From Siphonodentalium dalli (Eukaryota; Mollusca; Scaphopoda; Gadilida; Siphonodentaliidae): a DNA stretch of 64,000 bases. Below the pieces are notes generated by a model, which had not been told where the DNA came from, searched no databases, and was given only the letters and a program-made list of their open reading frames with translations. Where the stretch lies: positions 58,056,025 through 58,120,024 of the forward strand of contig CP136068.1 in assembly GCA_032622095.1 (NCBI GenBank), in the 5' to 3' direction. This document shows positions 1-10,016 of this stretch, one piece after another (the stretch's first letter is position 1; every line of letters starts with the position of its first letter). Position numbers and translations under genes: made by a program.

Positions 1-115
1 AATGCTCGGTGTTACAGAAGTAAGAATATAATTTTCCCGGTTTTTTCAAGTTATATCCAGAGACTTCAGATGATCTAGGTGTTAGAAGATTTTGTAGGTA
101 TTCGGGGGCATCGTC

Positions 116-729
116 TATGGGCGGCCATTCGGTCGGCAATTACATGAAATAAAAGTTAATGGTGGTTTGTGCAAACAATAGTCTCTATTTTCAAAAAAAT
201 AGTCGTTCTTGGATTCAATAAGAGACAGTTCCGTTTCGATAGCCATATTTTCTTAATCAATGGCCATCTATTTCAAACGAATAGACACCATTTCCAAACC
301 AATAATCGTTATTGGATTCAATAAGAGACAGTTCCGTTTTAATAGATATAGATTCGTAATCAATGTTGACCGATGCAAAATTAATGTTCTATTTTAATTT
401 AATAGTATTCACTGTTCAACTAATATATAATAACACACAATTAGTAAGATTCGCACATATTCAATAAACGTACACTCCGTTTCAATAGCCATATTTTCTT
501 AATCAATAAAGATATTTCAAACCAATAGACGATTTCTCACAAGCAATGATTATCGTTATAAAACTAATAGACCTTATTGTCATTCTTACATTTAAAGATA
601 TAAATTATCACCAATGCAAAATTAATGACGTTCTTTCAATTCAATATCTAATTGCGCAATCTACTATTTCCGGTCAAATCAATGATTAGGAATTCGAAAT
701 CAATGATTAAAACGTGAAATAACGCTAGG
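116..729. repeat. 21-bp phased A/T-rich array, copy 1
   Basis: A YAATR motif (CAATA, CAATG, TAATA or TAATG) recurs at almost exact 21-bp steps. Motif starts that I counted are 176, 197, 216, 237, 258, 279, 300, 319, 340, 361, 382, 400, 421, 442, 462, 483, 504, 523, 544 and 565, so most steps are 21 bp and the rest 18-20. Units often end in AAC, AAT or TTT before the next motif. The 18-20-bp units break any 7-codon reading frame, so this is not coding. The element starts near TATGGGC and ends near AACGCTAGG. A second copy on the opposite strand lies at 6275-6609 plus 17084-17398, split by LINE-A. The family is unknown to me. Confidence 0.75.
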
Positions 730-1510
730 GGTCTCTGATGGCGATGTTTGAAGAAACTGTATTCATGTGACGTCAGCAATATATAAATAAACATGGGAAT
801 TCCCAATGTCATGTCGGTGTGACGATTTCCAGTAGTTCACTCGGTGCAAATCAAACGACGATAAATATTCACTATGGTCCACTATAACACAGTGGAGTAG
901 ATTAAATAAAAATTTCAAGACAATTATTAAAATTGTCTGACTAAAGCATGAAACTTTGCACATATGTACATATTTACATACGTATTGGTATTATATATGG
1001 GGCCACGCTGGAATTTCACTTTAACCCCTCTTTTAAGGGGTTTTCCAAATTTAAAGAGTGTTTCGTGGTTATATAATTTACTAAATGTCGCAAGTAATCT
1101 TACCATGAAATATACGATTTAAATTTAGGCATATTCAGTACGTATGACTCGGAGAGATATAATGCCACATTTTAGGGTAAAATTGGAACTCCTCGCCCAA
1201 GATGGTCGTCAAAATGACAGCTGAAAGAGGGAATTTGACGTGTTTTCGCTAATATCTTCTAGATCAGGTTCTGCTGTATGGAACTGGTTCGGAAATGTGA
1301 CTTCATTTGGTATGGCTCATGTTAAGAGATAATTGGAGCAATGAATATATGTCATTCGTATGATCCAAGTCCCTCCCGATCCCTCAATAATTCGATTATA
1401 CATAACTCGATCGGTATGAAATTTAACCAAATATCACCGTTATGAATCTAGTCATATTTTAACAAGAATTTGACAGAACTTTGCAAATTATGACATACAA
1501 TTACTTATGA
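730..1510. other. no gene seen; unannotated A/T-rich DNA
   Basis: Only short ORFs without recognisable domains are present. I see no tRNA-like boxes, no long repeat shared with the rest of the window and no credible splice-bounded exon. Confidence 0.4.
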
Positions 1511-1576
1511 ATTTTTGCGTTTAAGTGCAAATAATTTACGTTTAATCACAAATCATTTGCGCTTAAGTGCAAATCG
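1511..1576. repeat. small cluster of TTTGCGCTTAAG-type half palindromes
   Basis: Three degenerate copies of the motif that forms the large palindrome cluster at 2536-2712 occur here, for example CATTTGCGCTTAAGTGCAAA. This is probably a decayed outlier of the same sequence. Confidence 0.5.
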
Positions 1577-1639
1577 AAATTAATGCATTGATCTCCCTGA
1601 ATTAATTTTAAATGGCATAGGCCTAACACATCACTCAAG

Positions 1640-2083
1640 CAAGTCTGCAAATAGCGTGTCTGTCATTTGCAGAATGAGGTCCAAGAGGGTAAATTTAGTG
1701 ATGCTACCCTGCATAGCGGGCTAGCATAACTAAACTCACCCTCTGTGGACCTCATTCTGCTTAGGCCTCATCTTCTGGGAAGTAACTATGGTATCAAATT
1801 AACATTGTTTTTAGTTACGTTTTCCCATCTGGGAAGTTTCTATATCCCCTAATTTGCAGAAGATAAAATCCATAATCGAGGCTCCAAATGGGTGAACATC
1901 ACCAACTTCAACTGGGCAACTTCAATCTGATCCTAGGACTGCCATAGCAGTTGAGGGCCTAAGCAGAATGAGGTCCCCAGAGGGTAAATTTAGTGATGCT
2001 AGCCCACTATGCGGTGTAGCGTCACTAAATTACCCTCTGGGGACCTCATTCTGCAAATGACAGACACGCTATTTGCAGGCTTG
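1640..2083. mobile_element. hAT-like MITE with hairpin ends, copy 1 (complete)
   Basis: The 444-bp element begins CAAGTCTGCAAAT and ends with the near-exact inverse ATTTGCAGGCTTG. It is flanked by the 8-bp direct repeat CACTCAAG at 1632-1639 and 2084-2091. An 8-bp TSD with CA...TG ends is the signature of the hAT superfamily. Inside each terminus is a second, self-complementary stem-loop (CAGAATGAGGTCC ... GGACCTCATTCTG), so each end can fold alone. There is no coding capacity, so mobilisation would need a transposase supplied in trans. Relatives lie at 39010-39364 and 41196-41626. Confidence 0.85.
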
Positions 2084-2091
2084 CACTCAAG

Positions 2092-2440
2092 TCTATGTAG
2101 GCCCCAGTGATCCCTAGATACCTTTTATGACCATGGAATTGGTATATAGATCTGTACAGGATATGTCTCTTTTATAAAATGTACTAGATCTCTGGGATGG
2201 AGACACAAATTCTTAGGGACAGGGATGCTGATAATATGAAAATATGTTTTTCCCCTATTTCTATTCAATAAGTACACCACGAGGGAAGCAAGCCCCCAGT
2301 AACCCCTAATTCCCCTTCTATGACCATTGAAATGGTGTATATTTGTGCAGGAGATGTCCCTTTAATAAAATATACTAGAGTTCTGGGAGTGAGGCACCAA
2401 TTTTTGGGACACCAGAGACAGAGATGCTTTTGACTTTTCA
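2092..2440. repeat. ~190-bp tandem duplication, diverged
   Basis: The block around 2098-2250 (AGGCCCCAGTGATCCC, TTTATGACCATGGAATTGGT, ACTAGATCTCTGGGA) recurs at about 2290-2430 (AGCCCCCAGTAACCCC, TTCTATGACCATTGAAATGG, ACTAGAGTTCTGGGA). Two units of a diverged tandem repeat; function unknown. Confidence 0.6.
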
Positions 2441-2535
2441 ACTTTCGATTCTGTATGGGCTACTACTATGGGCCCATGATAATATACTATGAGATGGACT
2501 CCATCATTCACAATCAGAGGGAAGTAAAGGAGTGT

Positions 2536-2712
2536 TAGGTATTTGCGCTTAAGCGAAAATCATTTACACTTAAGCGCAAATGATTTTCGCTTAAGCGCAA
2601 ACAAATTGATAGACACATATTTGTGCTTTAGCGCAAATGACATTCGCTTAAGCCCAAATGATTTATGCTTAAGCGCAAATATTTGCGCTTAATATTTGTG
2701 CTTGAGCGCAAA
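2536..2712. repeat. cluster of ATTTGCGCTTAAGCGCAAAT palindromes
   Basis: At least eight full or half copies of the 20-bp palindrome ATTTGCGCTTAAGCGCAAAT are packed into about 175 bp with short A/T spacers (CAAATTGATAGACAC and similar). Each copy can extrude as a cruciform and the cluster can fold in several registers. No coding and no TSD recognised. Confidence 0.75.
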
Positions 2713-3282
2713 TAAATAATAAATGTGAAAAGGGCCTCCCATAGTAAGAGGGGACTCTAAATTTCTTGAACATTGAAATTCCCTTTGTTTGAGAATTTGT
2801 ACATGTTTATATTGAATATTCTCAGTAAATAATTATTCTGTGTGTTTCAAAAGAAAATCTGAATGAATTGTTATTATTTTTAAGTATTGGTTATAGATAA
2901 CAGTTAATTAGATTGACTCCCCTCTTCTCAGATGCATCCTTACTGTGGAAGACCGATCGCCCGGCGATTCACCCAGGTCTGTTGGATGGCTCAAACGACT
3001 TTTCCTACTATGGCCAGTTTGTACCCTTGATTTGAATGACACATTTAATTGTGTCGTAGCATGTTTTTGGTCATTTCACACCATATATTGGTATGTTTCG
3101 TTGATTCCCAAAAATGATGATTGGTCATTCGTATGTGAAAAATTATTTTAATCGTGTTAACTTAATGAAAGCGAACATGTTCATGATTTAACGTTCGTGA
3201 TGATGACAACCCGACATTTACATGTTAACATATTTCTTTCTTTTTATTGCGAAACAAAATGAACAAATTGAAATTGTCCCGA
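2713..3282. other. no gene seen
   Basis: A 68-codon plus-strand ORF at 2945-3151 has no recognisable domain and no splice context. The rest is A/T-rich DNA without shared repeats that I could find. Confidence 0.4.
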
Positions 3283-3700
3283 CAAAGTTAAAGATGCATA
3301 ATCCGAATTAACGCTTGAAAATTACTATTTCCTTGGCTTCGGGGTAAAACATATTTGATTTGAGTTGAGGAACCCACCCATCAAAGCTGAGAGTGATCAG
3401 ATATCGATTTTTGAAATCTATTATTTTTCACCATCGATAATTATAGTGGCCCAATAAAAAGTCGAAAGAGGACGAATGAAGATGGATAACTCTAAAAGCA
3501 AGTGGCTTTTTTTGTGTCAGATATTTGACAAACCCGCAAAATTTCATTGAACAAAATGTTGATAAATAACAGGTTTTAGGCAATTGTATACTATATTTGA
3601 CTGGTTAGTATTATTTTTGGGGCATTAATCGATTCTGGTAAACGAAGTGGCATTTCAAAAAATGGTGTTTTTGTTGTTGAAATCTGATGATATGGGAACC
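3283..3700 (-). repeat. inverted relative of the intron upstream of the GT31 exon
   Basis: Read on the minus strand, this block matches about 61020-62058 at roughly 80 percent by eye, excluding the element at 61100-61706, which is absent here. Shared landmarks include CAGAATCGATTA, AACCTGTTATTTATCAACAT, TTTGATGGGTGGGTTCCTCA and GATTATGCATCTTTAA. The match stops just before the splice acceptor of the GT31 exon, and the exon itself is not duplicated here. It is either a dispersed repeat with one copy in that intron or a duplicated piece of intron. Confidence 0.7.
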
Positions 3701-4319
3701 ATCGAATCGGACTGAGTACCTTTAATGTCATTTTTTTTTTAAATAATACGGGTATACTCAAAGGTACGAATTGTCGAAATGATACAGGAACTGTTATGAA
3801 ATGTCCAGAACCCTGGTGCGAAACATCTCTATGTCAAACTTCCATGGTATGAAATGCCAGCAACCTATTGGCTATTCATCCATTGCACATTATAATTTAT
3901 TTCCAATGGGCATGGACACGAGTCTCCCATTGGGGAGGGGGTCCACCTTGATACATGTATGTTCCGACAGCACCCCCTTGGAAGGAAGTTTCCTACAGAT
4001 GGCTACAGGGTACATGTATATCGGTCCAAAAAAAATTCGAAAATTATTAATTAGATTTGACATTTTTGCACGGTATGGCTTGTTATCAAACTCCATTTGC
4101 ACTTAGGTGAATATAACTTCAATTTGCCCTAAATCGAGTAATATCATTTTACGATATCACTAATTAAGAGTAATACATGTATGATTTTATGACATCACGA
4201 TCTGAGTAATACACGGTATGGCTTTATGACATGGTGTAATTCTATTTCACTGTTAGATAAGGCATAGATACCAATTTTTTGTGATGTCACTCATTTGAAA
4301 GATTTGTCAATATTACACT
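3701..4319. other. no gene seen
   Basis: The ORFs on both strands near 3800-4106 overlap each other and have no recognisable domain. Short repeated phrases such as TTATGACATCAC occur near 4180-4280. Confidence 0.35.
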
Positions 4320-4328
4320 GTTACTAAG

Positions 4329-4711
4329 GATGAATAGGTCACTCTCACCGGTTTTCTGTGATAAAGTTACCCAGGTTCCTGAAATTGTGATAAAGTTACC
4401 CAGGTTAGAGAAGAATGTGATAAAGTTACCCAGGTTAATAATAGTTCATGTTTAGCAACACATTATTGATTTTTGTGATCAAAATGACGAGGTACATTAC
4501 TAATATGTCTTAATTTATGCTTGATAAGGGCTATTACTTGCCAAAACTGAACAATATTTCCCTCTGTCACTTTTAAATCGAGTTGATATTGTGAGATTTG
4601 CTTAACCTGGGTAACTTTATCACAATTCTCACCAACCTGGGTAACTTTATCACAAAATTAGGAACCTGGGTAACTTTATCACAGAAAACCGGTGAGAGTG
4701 ACCTATTCAGC
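4329..4711. mobile_element. MULE-like MITE with triplicated motif in each arm
   Basis: A 383-bp element with long terminal inverted repeats (TIRs; ends GATGAATAGGTCACTCTCAC and the inverse) is flanked by the 9-bp direct repeat GTTACTAAG at 4320-4328 and 4712-4720. A 9-bp TSD is typical of Mutator-like elements. Each arm carries the motif GTGATAAAGTTACCCAGGTT three times, with different spacers, so the arms pair as three blocks. The centre (about 4437-4602) is unique A/T-rich DNA with no ORF. Confidence 0.85.
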
Positions 4712-4799
4712 GTTACTAAGAGGCGAACTACCGTAATTAATAGATAGGGTATTACTTGGTTGGTTTGGTATTATAGGCCTGATTTCAGCCCTCAGTAGC

Positions 4800-5240
4800 C
4801 TCATATCAGCCTTCGGCGTCAGGCTGATTGTGATATGAGGTTACATCAGGGTGATATAGGGCCTAATATCAAACCAACGATGTTGGCGCTGCTAGTCTAC
4901 ATTGTCACTGTCTGGTTGTTCCCCTTGCCGAGGAGATATAAATGGGTACAGGACGTTTTGTATCGTCTTAAGTCATTTCGTACCACATTTTTGGTAGTCT
5001 CGTACCATATTTTTGGTAGTTTCGTACCTTATTGTTTGGTCGTTTCGTACCATGTAGGAAATCAATTGTGCATTTCGTACCATGTTACTACATGTATGTC
5101 ACACCATATGGAAACAAATAAATGATTTTCTACAAAGTACGAAATAAAAAAAAGTAACCAAACAATCCGGTACCGGTATGTAAAACCAAAAATTATGGTA
5201 TGGAACGACCATGGTTATGGTATCGAATACTGAAATAATG
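4800..5240. repeat. imperfect inverted repeat built on TTTCGTACCA
   Basis: The motif TTTCGTACCATATTTTTGG recurs several times at 4973-5085, and inverse forms (CCAAAAATTATGGTATGGAACG) lie at 5187-5215. This suggests a decayed foldback element. Ends and TSD are not clear. The ORFs on both strands are readings of the repeat. Confidence 0.45.
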
Positions 5241-6274
5241 AAGAAGTCACTGCAGTTGTATATATCATTTATGTGGTCACAATATATGCATGTATAATGC
5301 AACCTGTAAGTTGACATGACCTCTGTTCTAGTTGGCTTATGATTGAGTTCTGAAGTGCTCTTCGCACTGTCAGGTTTACTTGATCAATACTCCAGCAATG
5401 TTCAGAATCCTATCCCATGACTCGTATGAAACGTCTAGAAAATAGAATCCATATTTAATAAATCCTTCAGACATTCAGTATTACCGATCGCCTGAATCAA
5501 CATCTGACTGTTCGAAGCGGTTCCACTCAATGGTTGTTTTTAAGAAGAAGTCGTCGCAATGTACAGTGCTAGTACGCAGTAAATCGAACGATTATCTTAC
5601 GGTGTTAGAGATGTTGTTGTTGTTGTTGTTGACATAATCATATTCATACTGCTGTTGTTAGTACTTGTCACACACATCCTAAGTTCTCCACCGGATTTTG
5701 ACAGACAATCCCTGCAACACTGAGAACAGTGACAATCGCAGTAATACTAACAGTGAATGAGTTATAGATACTGACAGTGATACATCAACATCATTGAGTC
5801 CTCAAATTCGGTTGCTTAATTTTCCTTAGGTTTTCTTAGAATTTTTGTTTTAGAATAATATATAGAATCTTCATTTGTAGAATAAGTTAATAACAATCAG
5901 TTATTATGACAATCGTCGTCAACAATGAATGTCATTGATAAATTGATAGTTGTCTGTTTGTATAATTTGGTCGATTCAATGATTGATTGCTGGCACTGAA
6001 TTTCTGTCTCGCTGGCCTCGCGACTATCTTCTTCAGATCTTCGTCGGCATTCTGGGTCAATATTTAAAAACAAGCCCTCAAATGCATCTTCGGTATCTGC
6101 TACAGGTACAGTATATAGTCCACAGTCCGTATATCATCGCAGTTTTCATGTTCAGGGTCACTTTCTGACGCGAAAATGTTCGAGAACATGCATTTTTTTT
6201 CTTGCGGGGATATCCCATGTTGACGTCACGGATTTTGCGATTAGGTGACTCCAGTAAGATTGGTGACCAGCGCT
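5241..6274. other. no gene seen; short TTG microsatellite
   Basis: There is a (TTG)n run near 5611-5632 and scattered weak self-similarity. The 61-codon ORF at 5983-6168 has no recognisable domain. Confidence 0.4.
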
Positions 6275-6609
6275 CCTAGCGTTAATTCGAAAATTAACTA
6301 GTAATTCAAGAATTGTTCATGGGTTTGTAAACGGAATCTTATTAATTCTGTAGACTCGTCCATTAATTCTGCATTTTTTGTCATTGGTTTCACCGGAAAT
6401 AGTTGATTCCGCTATTAGATATTGATTCGAATACGAACGTTAATTGTGCATTGGTGATAATTTATATCTATTAAATATAAGAATGACAATAAGGTCTATT
6501 AGTTTTATAACGATAATCATTGATCGTGGGAAATCGTCTATTGGTTTGAAATATCTTTATTGATTAAGAAAATATGGCTATTGAAACGGAATGTACGTTC
6601 ATTGAATAT
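6275..6609 (-). repeat. 21-bp phased array, copy 2, left part
   Basis: Reverse complement of the 3' half of the array at 116-729, starting at CCTAGCGTTA. The motif appears here as TATTG, CATTG or TATTA at about 21-bp steps. The array stops at 6609 where LINE-A begins and resumes at 17084. Together the two parts restore one full-length copy once one of the two 56-bp duplicates is set aside. Confidence 0.75.
6554..6609. repeat. 56-bp direct repeat, left copy (TSD of LINE-A)
   Basis: Identical to 17084-17139 over all 56 bases; it starts TCTTTATTGATTAAG and ends GTTCATTGAATAT. The sequence belongs to the split 21-bp array and abuts the 3' tail of LINE-A, so it behaves as a target-site duplication. 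Confidence 0.85.
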
Positions 6610-7145
6610 ATATATTCCTTTATTTCCTCCATTGCTGGAGAGCCAGTAAATATTTAAATACAATACAAATCACAATAATTTACATATATGACTGCATATA
6701 TATAATATAAAATATACAACGATAAATATAACCAAAAATAGAAATTAAGTACGTCACATGGTATGGTATATATTTGGGGTCAGAGACCCCGCCTACAAAG
6801 ACCTTCTGCGAGAAGTTCACTTGCATGTGTACGTGTATAATAAAAGTTGCAGAGTAAATTCGTACATAAAGACCTGCTGTGGCCATGACAATTAATGCAT
6901 CGTATGTGTGCATTAAGCGCATGTTGTGCATGCGGTATATAGTGTGTCATCCCAGCGCAGGTTTATCCCCAAATCAGTAAATATTTCCACTGGTTTTGAA
7001 TTAGTATCTAACTCTTCATTTCTTTTTTGTTTGGATGATAATAAAGATATATTGCTTCACAAGATTACAAATTTGTCCTTCGCTATGCGGATGGTGTTGA
7101 TGACTCTGAAATTCTGCCAAAATGCGGATATATGTGCAAATGACG

Positions 7146-10006
7146 TTACCGTACCATTTCCGCGTACGTTGTCCATAATAGAAATGTCCTTCTGGTCAAA
7201 AAAATGATAAAGTCAGTAACAGATTCTACGTGGCGACTGACAGTTTCGGGTACGCATGCTAGAAACACTAGCATCTGTTCATTATTTGACATATCCTCGA
7301 TAGCCATAAAACAATCTATTCCGAAGTAACTAAGAATGCAATACCACGTGTCGTTCCTTATTACGGTCAAGTTGTTGGTTGTACAATGAAGTATGACATG
7401 TTCGACCGTGGTATTGAAAGTTGTATTGCACAGGGGACATCTTCCCGACTCCCATATCAGAGACTGCGTTATGAGATTTGCAATTGTGGCACACTCTTGC
7501 CCTAGTTTCGGGAGAGAGCGACATATATGCTAAAGCGGCGAGACTTTGAGAGTTGAATAACATGCCGCAAATGGCATGAGTTGGATGTCTTGTTCCATTC
7601 TTAATCTCCAGTCACATTCCTGTGTTATTTGGACATTTGCTTTCACTAAGCATTTCCATGTCTCCTTTGTCGGGAAGGTGCCATCCTGTGCGTAGACGGT
7701 GCAATAGTCCAGTAAATCATATTTAGTTAGAACATTAAAAATGTGGGATATGAACGATGATTCATCGAGGTTCCCAAGTGTAAAGTGGTCATTTAACCTG
7801 GATCGGAATATTTGTTTCGAGTATTTATCATCGCGTGTGTTGCAGAGATTGCCAAAAAAGGTAAGTTGCCGTTTTTCAATTATAGAGATAATTGTGCCTG
7901 TGCCGAGGAGACCTAATACCACGTCTGTTCTGGAGCGGGCCGGGAGGCCTTGAATTTGCTTCAGACAAAATCGATGGACCCTTTCTAGTTTGAGTTCATT
8001 GGCCGCCGATAATGCACACATGAGTTCTGAACCATATAGACTAGTTGGTAATACTACTGACTCATATATTGTTTTCGAACTAAGAGGGGTTATGCCTCCA
8101 GAATACATCCCCGCGTTGCTCAACATGAGGTACACTGAACGGATTTTTTGACTTATGTGGTCTGTGAAGTCGGTTGTGTGGTTAATTCTATGAAGGGGGA
8201 TTACAAGGTGTTTTATACAATCTGCCTCTAGTACTGAATTATCACCTAAGTCCCACTGTTTCCGTGTTCTATGATTAAACAAAGATGTCGATTCGTTAAA
8301 TGTGACCACCTTACACTTATCAGGGTTGTATATGAACCTCCACATGTTTGAGAATTGTGAGCATATATTACATAATGTCCGGTCAATGGCAACAGTGTCA
8401 TATCGTCGGCCTGAGTGGGACAAGCGCAACTAATGGAGTTCAGACACATGCCATACTGAGATGTTTCCAATTCGTATAATAGATCATCAATGAAAATCAT
8501 GTAAAATAGAGGAGAGAGGATACCTCCCTGTTGCGTGCCTTGTTGCATGTCAATTACTCTGGATGAGAGGTTATTGTAGCGGACCATACACTTGATATCT
8601 GACAAGAAAGATTTAAACAAGTGCCAAATTTTACCACAGAATCCCCGGTTGTATAATTTCACTAGAAGTCCGTTGATCCATACCGTGTAAATCCATTCTA
8701 GTGTAAATCCATTCTAGTGTAAATGAGATGCTTTCGTGAATAACGAATGATGAGTTCATACAACTGACTCCTTTCTGGAAGCCGTTTTGAAGAGGATGCA
8801 CCTTTATGAGCTCTGGTGTAAGTGTTTCCATTCGGAGAAGCATCACTTTTTCCAATAGTTTATACAGGACGGGTAGTAAAGTTATCGTTCGGTAGCTATC
8901 AAATTTTGTTTTGAGTTTGTTACCTCCCTTGTGGAGGGGGGTCATGATTCCCCGTTTTGCTTGCTCAGGAATGTGACTGAACTCCAGCATTTTCGACAGC
9001 GTGTATGCAACAGCATATCTCAACAGATCTCCCCCATAAAGTATATGCTCGTATGAAAGGTGATCTATTCCTGGAGCTTTACCTCGTTTAACAGTGGTCA
9101 TGGCGCCTTTCAATTCATCAGTAGTAACACTATACATTAACAGGTCGTTGAGTTCAGATGTATCATCGCAATTTTGTATCTCTATGTTTCGGTCGTTCAC
9201 GACCTTAAAATGTTGTTTGTCAAAAGTATCGCGTTCAAGTGGGGAATACAGAGTTTCAATATAATTTCCCCAGGCGTCTATCACCTGTGATGGTTCCCTG
9301 ATGATTAATCCGTTTACTTCAAATAAGTTGTTGGCAGAGGCCCCACTTCCGGTTCGCCTATCTACTCGCGGTAGAATTTATTTATATCTATTTCCGCTAA
9401 ATTATCGAGGCGTTGATCTACTTCACTTAGGTATTTCTCGTTGGAATTTCTTAACTTACACCGAAAGAGGCGCTTCGACTCTTTGTATGCTTTGTATTTA
9501 GAATTATTACATTCGCGTGGTCTCTCAGCCTCGATCCATTCGCATCTTTTGATTTTCATGACTTTATGCAGTTCAGTTAGCTCTTTATTCCAAAATGGTT
9601 TGAGATGCCGTTTGAATGTTTTAGTTGGTACCGTTGATTGGGCAACTTCGTGTATAACTTGCACTAAATTATCACACGATTGCTCAAGCTCCTCAACACT
9701 GTTAATCGAGTTGCTTGGAAGTTTGTTGTTCATCATCGTCTGATATGAATTGATTATATCAGGCGCTGTGCGCACCTTGTTCCAATTATAGTTTAAAGGC
9801 GCACATGTGGCTTCCTGTTTGGGGTCCTGTATATATTGTGTACAATCTAATGTCATAAAGATCGGACGATGGTTCGAAACGTTAAGGGCAGAATCGTCTA
9901 TTACTTCAGCATACGATACTCTGTGCACATTGTGAATTGAAAGGAGTATATGATCGATTGTGGTGCCAGGTCCCCCGATCGCGGGGACAAAAGTTGCCTG
10001 TGCCAT
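7146..10006 (-). pseudogene. LINE-A ORF2 (endonuclease remnant, reverse transcriptase), broken
   Basis: The protein would cut target DNA and reverse-transcribe the element RNA at the nick. In order on the minus strand: the last endonuclease segment with GTTIDHILLS and SNHRPIF (10006-9362), a linker and RT fingers with GKAPGIDHLSYEHI and SYRTITLLPVLYKLLEK (9284-8631), the palm with GTQQGGILSPLFYMIFIDDL and motif C PTQADDMTLL (8662-8400), thumb (8429-7530), and a C-terminal Cys/His stretch (7563-7146). There are at least four frameshifts or stops. Two losses stand out: most of the endonuclease is missing upstream of 10006, and palm motif A (F-L-D-x-x-K-A-F-D in LINE-B) is deleted near 8690, where a GTGTAAATCCATTCTA phrase is duplicated. 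The copy is therefore inactive. Confidence 0.85.
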
Positions 10007-10016
10007 TTTTACGTAA

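Noticed and set aside
176-720. CRISPR-like reading of the 21-bp array
   Set aside because: Only a 5-base motif is kept at each step, there are no conserved repeats of 24-40 bp, no cas genes, and the genome is clearly eukaryotic.
176-720. Heptad-coding interpretation of the 21-bp array
   Set aside because: 18- to 20-bp steps break the frame and in-frame stops (TAG, TAA) occur at the motif itself.
7741-7953. Plus-strand ORFs inside 7146-11666
   Set aside because: They are antisense shadows of the LINE-A ORFs, which show RT motifs in order.
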